In this document: piece after piece, positions 1-5,049 of the stretch
Layout: every line of letters starts with the position of its first letter
Numbering within the stretch: position 1 is the first letter of the stretch
From: JBGPBY01 sp041481485
GTDB lineage: Bacteria; Acidobacteriota; Terriglobia; 20CM-2-55-15
Assembly (NCBI GenBank): GCA_041481485.1
Contig: JBGPBY010000458.1
Location: 1 to 6,033 of the forward strand
DNA: 6,033 nucleotides
Direction: 5' to 3'
Made by a program: the position numbers and the translations under genes
The notes under the pieces: generated by a model
Database searches by the model: none
Told to the model about the DNA's origin: nothing
Seen by the model: only the letters and a program-made list of their open reading frames with translations

Positions 1-60
1 GAATCGCGATTACAGCTTCGAACATACGTTGCTGTATTTAAGAAATGGGGCACTTCGTCC
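1..60. other. Non-coding flank downstream of the secreted protein gene
   Basis: No gene start, stop or RNA structure is supportable here. It contains a 10-bp palindrome (AATCGCGATT, 2-11) but no hairpin plus U-tract that would serve as a terminator for the minus-strand gene. Confidence 0.5.
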
Positions 61-1380
61 CTAATTCAGGCTCAAATCCAAATTCACGTCCTGCTCTTCC
101 AGAACGACAGTTCTGCTGACCGTTCCGATGCCGAAGGCGAAAACTTCCACGGCATAACTTCCAGGAAGGAGGTCGGGTATCTCGAACCGGCCATCATTGT
201 CGAGGGGAACGGCAGAGGAGTAGTTTCCGTTGACTACAACCCGGCCCGCATTCATCGGCAGGTGCGTGTCGGTGTCGACAATCTGGCCGCGGATCGAATG
301 AAGCGGCAATCGCGATCCTGCCGGATGATTGCCCGCGGAAAGCAAAACGGCAGATTCCGGCGCAGTCAATGGCATCGTCGAAATTTCTTCGAGGTTCACA
401 TCGGAAATATTTTGATCGCCGACAATAAGGACGGCTCCCTGTGGGCGTTCACCCGAAGGATTGTCGCGAGACACGATGGTCTGGACTCCGGGCGGAACTC
501 CACGAAACTCGAAAGTTCCATCGGCATAAACAGTGCCCGGCTGCCCTGAAATATAGATCGACCGCCTTGCCGTGCCTCGAACACGGCCGACGACGCGTGC
601 TCCGGATGGTTGCGTTGACGCCGGAGCGGCGAGGATCACCGAAACGGTCTGTGACGTCGGCAGCGCCCTGGCGAAATTCGAAACGGCAAGCTGCATGGGA
701 CTTCTTTTCAGATCCACGGCGCCAAATGTCAGAGACTTGAGTTCATAGCCATCCGGGAGGTCCTCGACGCTGATTCGAAATTCGTTGAAGGCCGGAACGT
801 TCGCGCCCAGGGTCGTGGTGCTCAGAGTCACGTTGAGTTCGTTCAGATCGACATCCACGATTTCACCGGTGGCCCGCGTGAACCGCAGCATCGGAAAGTG
901 TCCGCCGGAAAATAACGGTATCTTTCCCCCACCCTCGACCTGCATTTGGATGGGAACGACCCAGGTTGCTACGCCGGTCGATGGCGCCGCTCGTCCGGCG
1001 CTTGCATTGTTCAGGACAAAATCGACACCGGAAAGCGTGAGGCCGGACGCTACCGACACCACCGCGCCGTCAGCGGCCTGCACCGTACCCGGATAGAACG
1101 TCGGAGTATCGACGCGTCCGGCAATAATGTAGTACCGCCCCGGCGGAATGTTTTCGAGTCGATACTTCCCTGCCGCATCGGTTTCGCCGAGTCCCGCGAG
1201 GGAAGATACCCCCGCCAGATCTCGAATTTCGTCGGGCCGGGCCAGCGCCGCCACACGAACTCCCGCGGCGGGCGTCCCATTTACAGAACGCAGTGTTCCG
1301 GTGATCGTGCCACCGGGATCGACGCCCACCCCGGCTCCTTGGGCCATCAATAATCCTATAGCGACTAAATAAGCAAACAT
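61..1380 (-). CDS. Secreted protein with three carboxypeptidase-regulatory-like domains
   Basis: A 439-residue exported protein of unknown specific role. Residues 1-16 form a short hydrophobic signal-like segment without a strong basic n-region. Three beta-sandwich units follow, at about 24-125, 262-333 and 363-438. Each opens with a G-x-[IV]-x-G/D strand (GGTITGTL, RVVGRVRG, SIRGQIVD) and carries the family's D/G-x-[FY]-x[LF]-x(2)-[IVL]-P-P/G-G signature (GKYRLENIPPGRY, GTFEFRGVPPGVQ, GRFEIPDLLPGSY). A separate beta-rich stretch at about 140-255 is not assigned. Such domains (CarboxypepD_reg-like, transthyretin-like fold) are non-catalytic and mediate binding or structural roles at the cell surface or in the periplasm. 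There is no TonB-receptor barrel or protease domain. An in-frame TAA lies 21 bases upstream of the ATG with no other usual start codon between, so this start is the longest possible one. It diverges from the hydrolase gene. The fold call is firm; function and ligand are unknown. Confidence 0.85.
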   Translation of the reverse strand: MFAYLVAIGLLMAQGAGVGVDPGGTITGTLRSVNGTPAAGVRVAALARPDEIRDLAGVSSLAGLGETDAAGKYRLENIPPGRYYIIAGRVDTPTFYPGTVQAADGAVVSVASGLTLSGVDFVLNNASAGRAAPSTGVATWVVPIQMQVEGGGKIPLFSGGHFPMLRFTRATGEIVDVDLNELNVTLSTTTLGANVPAFNEFRISVEDLPDGYELKSLTFGAVDLKRSPMQLAVSNFARALPTSQTVSVILAAPASTQPSGARVVGRVRGTARRSIYISGQPGTVYADGTFEFRGVPPGVQTIVSRDNPSGERPQGAVLIVGDQNISDVNLEEISTMPLTAPESAVLLSAGNHPAGSRLPLHSIRGQIVDTDTHLPMNAGRVVVNGNYSSAVPLDNDGRFEIPDLLPGSYAVEVFAFGIGTVSRTVVLEEQDVNLDLSLN

Positions 1381-1431
1381 GACGATGCTCTGTGGATATT
1401 AAGATAAGTCCGCTCGAAAGGAGAGACCGGA
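1381..1431. promoter_or_regulatory. Divergent intergenic region with likely promoters
   Basis: These 51 bases separate two divergently transcribed genes and must hold, or overlap, both start regions. It is AT-richer in the middle (1396-1409). On the minus strand TAATAT (1396-1401) is a weak -10-like match, 15 bases before the start of the secreted protein. On the plus strand TAAGAT and neighbouring hexamers match -10 equally weakly. No convincing -35 pairs with either, so exact promoters are not called. Confidence 0.35.
1417..1423 (+). promoter_or_regulatory. Shine-Dalgarno site of the hydrolase gene
   Basis: AAAGGAG lies 8 bases before the ATG at 1432, a strong match to the anti-Shine-Dalgarno complement at normal spacing. 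It fixes the start of the dienelactone-hydrolase-family gene. Confidence 0.85.
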
Positions 1432-2109
1432 ATGGGACGAACGATCGAACTCACAGCGAAGGACGGGCATCGCTTCTCGGCGTATCATGCCGATCCGGCG
1501 GGTAAGCCCAAAGGCGCAGTCCTTATCATTCAGGAAATCTGGGGCGTGAATGACCACATTCGCAAGGTCGCAGACGGATACGCCGCAGATGGCTATCTCG
1601 CAATCGCACCTGCAATTTTCGATCGCGTGGAACGGGGTCTCGCCATGGATGCGTATACCGGCGAGACACGGACCAAAGGCTTACAGACAGTGCAGAAGAT
1701 CAATCCTGACGATTCTCTTCTCGATATTGCTGCCACCGTCACTGCCGGATCCGCTGCCGGCAAGGTGGGTATTGTCGGGTTCTGCATGGGCGGGCGGCTC
1801 GCCTGGCTCTCGGCATCCCATGTTGAAGGACTCAGTGCAGCCGTTGGCTACTATGGCGGCGGAATTCCGGGCATGAAAGCCGAACAGCCTCGATGTCCTG
1901 TGATGCTGCATTTCGGAGAGAGGGATCAACATATTCCCGTCGCCTCCGTCGAGGATTTCAAGAAGGCGCATCCGGCACTGCCGGTTTACCTGTATCCCGC
2001 CGATCACGGTTTTAACTGCGACCAACGTGGCGCCTATGATGCGCCCTCGGCGAAACTCGCAAGGGAACGAACACTGGAGTTTCTGCAAAAGCATCTTCTG
2101 TGTGAATGA
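1432..2109 (+). CDS. Dienelactone hydrolase family protein
   Basis: A 225-residue cytoplasmic alpha/beta hydrolase of the dienelactone hydrolase family, close to the usual length for the family. No signal peptide is visible. The family's active site is complete. The nucleophile Cys118 sits in the elbow GFCMGG, Asp165 in GERDQHIP, His192 in YPADHGFNCD, and Glu35 in QEIWGVN is the glutamate that in characterised members interacts with the cysteine before substrate binds. Classical members hydrolyse dienelactone to maleylacetate in chlorocatechol breakdown. No catechol-pathway gene is present here, so the natural substrate is unknown and may be another lactone or ester. A strong Shine-Dalgarno site supports the start. 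The stop codon lies inside the first box of the repeat cluster that follows, so the last codons are shared with repeat sequence. Family assignment is secure; substrate is not. Confidence 0.93.
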   Translation: MGRTIELTAKDGHRFSAYHADPAGKPKGAVLIIQEIWGVNDHIRKVADGYAADGYLAIAPAIFDRVERGLAMDAYTGETRTKGLQTVQKINPDDSLLDIAATVTAGSAAGKVGIVGFCMGGRLAWLSASHVEGLSAAVGYYGGGIPGMKAEQPRCPVMLHFGERDQHIPVASVEDFKKAHPALPVYLYPADHGFNCDQRGAYDAPSAKLARERTLEFLQKHLLCE

Positions 2110-2119
2110 ATGCGATTCC
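2105..2119 (+). repeat. 15-bp direct repeat box, copy 1 (overlaps hydrolase stop)
   Basis: AATGAATGCGATTCC occurs here and again, identically, at 2148-2162. A variant (one change in 15) occurs in inverted orientation at 2249-2263. This first copy contains the stop codon of the hydrolase gene (2107-2109). Extended by three bases to 2122 it matches the inverted box at 2246-2263 in 17 of 18 positions, as if 2105-2263 were one element with terminal inverted repeats. Confidence 0.75.
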
Positions 2120-2163
2120 GACCCAACTTTCGTAGACGCGAGCTGTAAATGAATGCGATTCCC

Positions 2164-2189
2164 ACTGTAGGGGCGGTCTATGACCGCCC
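2164..2189 (+). repeat. Small palindromic repeat, copy A
   Basis: An ACTGTAG lead followed by an 8-bp perfect hairpin: GGGCGGTC (2171-2178), loop TAT, GACCGCCC (2182-2189). It is in the opposite orientation to copies B and C. Confidence 0.85.
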
Positions 2190-2221
2190 GCAATTCGGAG
2201 GAATGCAGGCCTCTCAATTGT

Positions 2222-2247
2222 GGGCGGTCATAGACCGTCCCTACAGT
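2222..2247 (-). repeat. Small palindromic repeat, copy B
   Basis: GGGCGGTC (2222-2229), loop ATA, GACCGTCC (2233-2240), then CTACAGT. It matches the reverse complement of copy A in 25 of 26 positions. The single change makes a G:U pair in the stem when read as RNA on the plus strand. Confidence 0.85.
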
Positions 2248-2271
2248 CGGAACCGCATTCATTCGCAATGT

Positions 2272-2297
2272 GCGCGGTCATAGACCGCGCCTACAGT
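2272..2297 (-). repeat. Small palindromic repeat, copy C
   Basis: GCGCGGTC (2272-2279), loop ATA, GACCGCGC (2283-2290), then CTACAGT. Relative to copy B's consensus, both stem arms have changed at the matching position (G to C on one side, C to G on the other), so the stem remains perfectly paired. It is a solitary copy without the outer AATGAATGCG box. Confidence 0.85.
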
Positions 2298-2335
2298 CCG
2301 CATCCACCCGGTCTCCTTTTTGTCCAGGTTCGGGG

Positions 2336-2341
2336 TACAAT
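2336..2341 (+). promoter_or_regulatory. Possible -10 element for the exported unknown protein
   Basis: TACAAT matches the sigma-70-type -10 consensus in five of six positions and lies 33 bases before the ATG at 2375, just downstream of the repeat cluster. No good -35 hexamer is found at 16-18 bases upstream, so this is a weak call. Confidence 0.3.
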
Positions 2342-2362
2342 TCCGGCGGCTCAATCTCAAAC

Positions 2363-2368
2363 AGGGGA
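2363..2368 (+). promoter_or_regulatory. Shine-Dalgarno site that fixes the start at 2375
   Basis: AGGGGA lies 6 bases before the ATG at 2375 and 12 before a second in-frame ATG at 2381. It supports 2375 over the far-upstream in-frame GTG at 2270, which falls inside the repeat cluster. Confidence 0.65.
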
Positions 2369-2374
2369 CCGGCG

Positions 2375-3388
2375 ATGCGCATGCGTTCGATCGCAGTTTG
2401 TTTGATAACTGCGCTCCTCCTTACAACAGCCCTGCAGGCAGCGGATACACTGCCAACATCACTTACAGATCAAGCATTCTGGAAAATGATCACCGATTTT
2501 TCGGAACCGGGCGGTACATTCGCCTTTGAGATGTTCATGTCGAATGAGGTGACCTTTCAGGAGATCCTGCCGGATCTCTTACGGCGTGTATCGCCAGGAG
2601 GCGTCTACCTCGGCGTCGCGCCGGAGCAAAATTTCACGTACATCACCGCGCTGCGTCCGAAGATGGCATTCATCATCGATATCCGGCGCGAAAACATGGT
2701 CGAGCATCTGATGTACAAGGCGATGTTTGAACTGTCTCCGACTCGAGCCGACTTTCTTTCGAGGCTGTTCTCCAGACCCATGCCGGTGGGATTCGATTCC
2801 CAGTCATCGATCGAGAAGTTGTTTTCCACGCTCAGCGGCAGCAAGTCCGATTCGCGGCTGCTCAACCAGAATCTGACGGACATCAAAACCAATCTGGAAA
2901 AAACGCATGGATTTGTTTTGACTGCAAACGATCGCCGCACCATCGACTACATTGCCAAGTCGTTCAATCAGGGCGGCCCCGATGCGCACCTCACAACCTA
3001 CGGCACCAGCTTCCGATTGCTCATGATGGAAACAGACAGCCAGAACCGGAACAGAAATTTTCTGGTCTCGGATGCGAACTACCAGTTTGTCCGGCAAATG
3101 CAGCAGAGGAATCTCATTATTCCCGTTGTCGGGGATTTTGCCGGCCCGAAAGCGATGCGTACAGTTGCAGCTTACATCCGGGAACACAACGCGGAAGTCA
3201 CGGCCTTCTATGTTTCGAATGTTGAAGAATACATTTCGTCACCGTACTCCGTGTGGACGTCGTACTGCCGGAATATCGCAACTCTTCCAGCCAACAGTTC
3301 GAGCACCTTTATTCGCTTCGGACGCGGCGGCCTCGGATCCTCTCTTCGCCCGATGATGCCGTTCATGAAGAAATGCGTGCCGGATTAG
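2375..3388 (+). CDS. Exported conserved protein of unknown function, Rossmann-like
   Basis: A 337-residue protein from the ATG at 2375. Residues 1-22 form a classic signal peptide (basic MRMR, a hydrophobic stretch, cleavage likely after ALQA), so the mature protein should be periplasmic or secreted. I recognise the pattern as a conserved unknown family but cannot name a function. Residues 76-105 read as a beta-alpha-beta unit: a strand plus turn GVYLGVAPEQNF, a helix, then the strand KMAFIIDIRR ending in Asp102. This resembles a nucleotide- or SAM-binding Rossmann core, as in class I methyltransferases, but lacks the usual GxGxG. A second conserved-looking block is 250-287 (PVVGDFAGPKAMR and FYVSNVEEYI). 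The middle (140-200) is helical and charged. Two cysteines near the C-terminus (298, 334) could form a disulfide. The extension to GTG 2270 is rejected because it is repeat-derived and would bury the signal peptide. The cytochrome gene follows in the same direction after 56 bases. Confidence 0.82.
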   Translation: MRMRSIAVCLITALLLTTALQAADTLPTSLTDQAFWKMITDFSEPGGTFAFEMFMSNEVTFQEILPDLLRRVSPGGVYLGVAPEQNFTYITALRPKMAFIIDIRRENMVEHLMYKAMFELSPTRADFLSRLFSRPMPVGFDSQSSIEKLFSTLSGSKSDSRLLNQNLTDIKTNLEKTHGFVLTANDRRTIDYIAKSFNQGGPDAHLTTYGTSFRLLMMETDSQNRNRNFLVSDANYQFVRQMQQRNLIIPVVGDFAGPKAMRTVAAYIREHNAEVTAFYVSNVEEYISSPYSVWTSYCRNIATLPANSSSTFIRFGRGGLGSSLRPMMPFMKKCVPD

Positions 3389-3414
3389 GTATACAGAATT
3401 CCGTACAGAGCGGT

Positions 3415-3420
3415 TATGAT
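3415..3420 (+). promoter_or_regulatory. Possible -10 element before the cytochrome gene
   Basis: TATGAT matches the -10 consensus in five of six positions, 24 bases before the cytochrome ATG. The hexamer 17 bases further upstream (TACAGA) is a poor -35. The gene could have its own promoter or be read through from the preceding gene. Confidence 0.25.
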
Positions 3421-3432
3421 TCCGGAATATTC

Positions 3433-3439
3433 AGGAGGG
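3433..3439 (+). promoter_or_regulatory. Shine-Dalgarno site of the cytochrome gene
   Basis: AGGAGGG (from 3433) is a near-ideal ribosome binding site ending 5 bases before the ATG at 3445. It decides this start over an in-frame ATG at 3253 inside the preceding gene. Confidence 0.85.
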
Positions 3440-3444
3440 AACCG

Positions 3445-4359
3445 ATGACATTGCTCTGGCGCCGATTACCTGGAATCCTCTTCGTCTGTTTCCTGTCAGG
3501 CTCGCTTACGCTGGCTTCGCAGGCTCGAACGCAAAGTGTCACTGACGGAGTCTATTCCTCCGAACAGGCCACGCGTGGGCAGGCGCTGTACGCAACTCAA
3601 TGTTCGAAATGCCACGGGGGAACTCTCGGAGGCCAGGTTGGACCGCCACTGGCCGGCAACGATTTCAACGCGAAATGGTCCAGCCAGACTCTCCTGGATC
3701 TTGCCAACAAGATTCGACGGACGATGCCGAGTGACCAACCAGATCGGCCGACCGATCCGCAAACAGCAGACCTTGTGGCCTACATTCTTCAATCCGGGAA
3801 ATTCCCCAGCGGACGCTCGGCACTTTTGATGGAAGATGCGGCGCTGAAGCAGGTCACTTTCCCTGCTACTGCCGTTGCCCAGACCCAGAGTCCGGCAGGC
3901 CCATCGTCTCTTCTCCCCGCCACCGGCAATCTGGCTCAAGTGATGCGCGGAATACTGTTCCCCAGCTCCAATATCATTTTCACTGTGCAATCCGTTGATC
4001 CTGGCGTAAAAAAGAAGCCGTCAAATACTGGAGCCGAAGTGGGATTTGACTGGCTGGTATGGGGTGGCGACGTATACAAGGGATGGGAAGTCGTCGACTA
4101 TGCCGCCGTCGCCATTGGCGAATCCGCCCAGCTGATGCTCACTCCAGGGCGGACCTGCGAGAACGGCAAGCCTGTTCCCATCAACGATCCGGACTGGATC
4201 AAGTTCACCAAGGAACTGGCAGACGCCGGCAAGGCTGCATACAAAGCGTCGCAGACGCGGAACCAGGAAATTACCAGCGACTCGACCAATCAGCTCAACG
4301 ACTCGTGTTCACATTGCCATGGGGTTTTTCGCGGCCGGACGCACTGCGTGAAACGTTGA
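3445..4359 (+). CDS. Exported diheme cytochrome c (class I domain plus c'/c556-like domain)
   Basis: A 304-residue periplasmic electron carrier. Residues 1-27 form a signal peptide (WRR, hydrophobic core, cleavage near SQA). The N-terminal domain at about 37-118 is a class I cytochrome c: heme site C53-SK-C56-H57, the usual GPPLAGNDF loop, and Met94 in RRTMP as likely sixth ligand. A low-complexity linker at about 140-160 leads to a second domain (162-304) with helical character and a heme site at its very end, C288-SH-C291-H292. This placement, and the stretch QVMRGILFPSSN near its start, resemble cytochrome c'/c556-type four-helix bundles, with Met167 a possible ligand. The role is probably periplasmic electron transfer; partner and substrate are unknown. 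Cys238 and Cys301 are extra cysteines. The start is fixed by a strong Shine-Dalgarno site. It converges on the SRAP gene with 39 bases between. Confidence 0.9.
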   Translation: MTLLWRRLPGILFVCFLSGSLTLASQARTQSVTDGVYSSEQATRGQALYATQCSKCHGGTLGGQVGPPLAGNDFNAKWSSQTLLDLANKIRRTMPSDQPDRPTDPQTADLVAYILQSGKFPSGRSALLMEDAALKQVTFPATAVAQTQSPAGPSSLLPATGNLAQVMRGILFPSSNIIFTVQSVDPGVKKKPSNTGAEVGFDWLVWGGDVYKGWEVVDYAAVAIGESAQLMLTPGRTCENGKPVPINDPDWIKFTKELADAGKAAYKASQTRNQEITSDSTNQLNDSCSHCHGVFRGRTHCVKR

Positions 4360-4398
4360 CAGGGGTTTTGGGAAATCGCCGGCACTAAACCAGTAATT

Positions 4399-5028
4399 TC
4401 AGAGTTTTTCGAGAACTTCGGAACAGGCCAGCCAGTCGTTTGCGCAGGGCTGGAGCAGGTTCTTCAGAATTTCAGGTTCGTGGATTTCCGGACTGAGCCA
4501 GTCGTCGATCTGTTCCTTCGCCAGAATCACGGGCATTCGATCGTGAATTGGCGACATGAACTGGTTCGCCGAAGTGGTGAGTATTGAAAACGAATGGCGT
4601 GCTTCCGCTGTCCCGGCCCGCCACGTGTCCCAGATTCCCGCAACATTCATGATCGATTTGTCCTGAAGGTGAATCCGATACGCGCGTTTGGCACCACCCT
4701 CCTTTTTCCACTCGTAGAACCCGCTCAGCGGAACGATGCAGCGCTGCCGCACTACAATGCCACGAAACAATCGGCTCTCAAATATCGTCTCGCTCTTCGC
4801 ATTAATGGTGGTCAGCTTGGTTTTGAATTCCGGCTCCCAGCGCGGCACCAGCTGCCAGCGCATGAAGTCGAATTGCCGCTCACCGTCGACTGTCCTCAAA
4901 ATCGGAGACGTCTGCGTTGGGCGCAGATTCGAATTCGGAGTGACCTCGGGTAATATCACCGGACGTTTATTGAGATATTGGAAATAGAGTTCGTCCGCCG
5001 TGTAAGTTTCGTAGGCTCTTCCACACAT
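4399..5028 (-). CDS. SRAP-domain protein (YedK/HMCES-type abasic-site DNA-protein crosslinker)
   Basis: A 209-residue protein that spans a full SRAP (SOS response-associated peptidase) domain. Known members (E. coli YedK, human HMCES) form a thiazolidine crosslink through Cys2 with abasic sites in single-stranded DNA and so shield them during replication. Key residues are present: Cys2 in MCGR, exposed once Met1 is removed; Asn34 in SNLRPTQ; the NAKSE motif at 76-80 (often NARxE in relatives); Glu106 in GFYEW; and His162 in IHDRMP. The start must be exactly here, since Cys2 has to become the N-terminus. No Shine-Dalgarno site is visible; a TATGAT -10-like hexamer 8 bases upstream suggests an almost leaderless mRNA. 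No LexA-type operator was recognised. It is divergent from the pseudouridine synthase gene across 21 bases. The family call is secure; acting in this host's SOS response is inference. Confidence 0.95.
   Translation of the reverse strand: MCGRAYETYTADELYFQYLNKRPVILPEVTPNSNLRPTQTSPILRTVDGERQFDFMRWQLVPRWEPEFKTKLTTINAKSETIFESRLFRGIVVRQRCIVPLSGFYEWKKEGGAKRAYRIHLQDKSIMNVAGIWDTWRAGTAEARHSFSILTTSANQFMSPIHDRMPVILAKEQIDDWLSPEIHEPEILKNLLQPCANDWLACSEVLEKL
4978..5006 (+). promoter_or_regulatory. Weak candidate promoter for the pseudouridine synthase gene
   Basis: TTGGAA (4978-4983) and TGTAAG (5001-5006), each four of six to consensus, are spaced by exactly 17 bases inside the 5' end of the SRAP coding region. 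Because only 21 bases separate the two genes, a promoter for the plus-strand gene has to lie in or near this stretch. The match itself is weak. Confidence 0.2.
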
Positions 5029-5036
5029 GCCGAGTC

Positions 5037-5042
5037 ATCATA
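5037..5042 (-). promoter_or_regulatory. Possible -10 element of the SRAP gene
   Basis: On the minus strand TATGAT (five of six to consensus) ends 8 bases before the SRAP ATG. Used as a -10, it would place the transcript start about two bases before the start codon. The -35 position (AAAGCC, 17-base spacer) is not consensus-like, which limits confidence. Confidence 0.3.
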
Positions 5043-5049
5043 GCAGAAC

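Larger units (their letters stand above)
2148..2263. repeat. Large imperfect palindrome (REP doublet / MITE-like element)
   Basis: Two 42-base arms, 2148-2189 and 2222-2263, are reverse complements in 39 of 42 positions, separated by 32 bases. Each arm consists of an outer box (AATGAATGCG...), an ACTGTAG junction and an inner small hairpin (GGGCGGTC, 3-base loop, GACCGCCC). The spacer itself begins and ends with short complementary bases (CAATT at 2191-2195, AATTG at 2216-2220), so nearly the whole 116-base unit could fold into one long hairpin. There is no ORF with protein character inside. The arrangement resembles paired REP/BIME or a non-autonomous palindromic element; the family name is not known to me. 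Confidence 0.8.

Noticed and set aside
1..549. Plus-strand frame open from the window edge to 549
   Set aside because: Antisense to the convincing domain-bearing secreted protein gene; low stop frequency follows from its GC-rich codon usage, and no protein family is recognisable.
1681..2268. Long minus-strand open frame antisense to the hydrolase and running through the repeats
   Set aside because: It is the reverse of a gene with an intact catalytic triad, and its N-terminal part translates repeat sequence (VYDRP, VIDRPYSG). No protein-family character.
2105..2297. CRISPR array
   Set aside because: The repeats are internally palindromic, in mixed orientation, and unevenly spaced, with spacers that are themselves part of a larger palindrome; no cas genes.
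2272..2321. Intrinsic terminator formed by repeat copy C and the T5 run at 2317-2321
   Set aside because: The T-run is 27 bases beyond the hairpin, too far for Rho-independent termination.
2220..2405. Small plus-strand open frame across the repeat cluster
   Set aside because: Consists of translated repeat copies B and C followed by out-of-frame sequence of the exported protein gene; no ribosome site.
3253..3444. Upstream in-frame extension of the cytochrome to an ATG at 3253
   Set aside because: Would overlap the preceding gene by 136 bases and bury the signal peptide; the strong Shine-Dalgarno site and the signal peptide both point to 3445.
4360..4398. Bidirectional terminator between the convergent cytochrome and SRAP genes
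   Set aside because: No inverted repeat with flanking A/T tracts is visible in the 39-base gap.
5029..5049. LexA-type SOS operator upstream of the SRAP gene
   Set aside because: No CTGT-N8-ACAG-like or GAACN4GTTC-like palindrome is present in the gap or just beside it.
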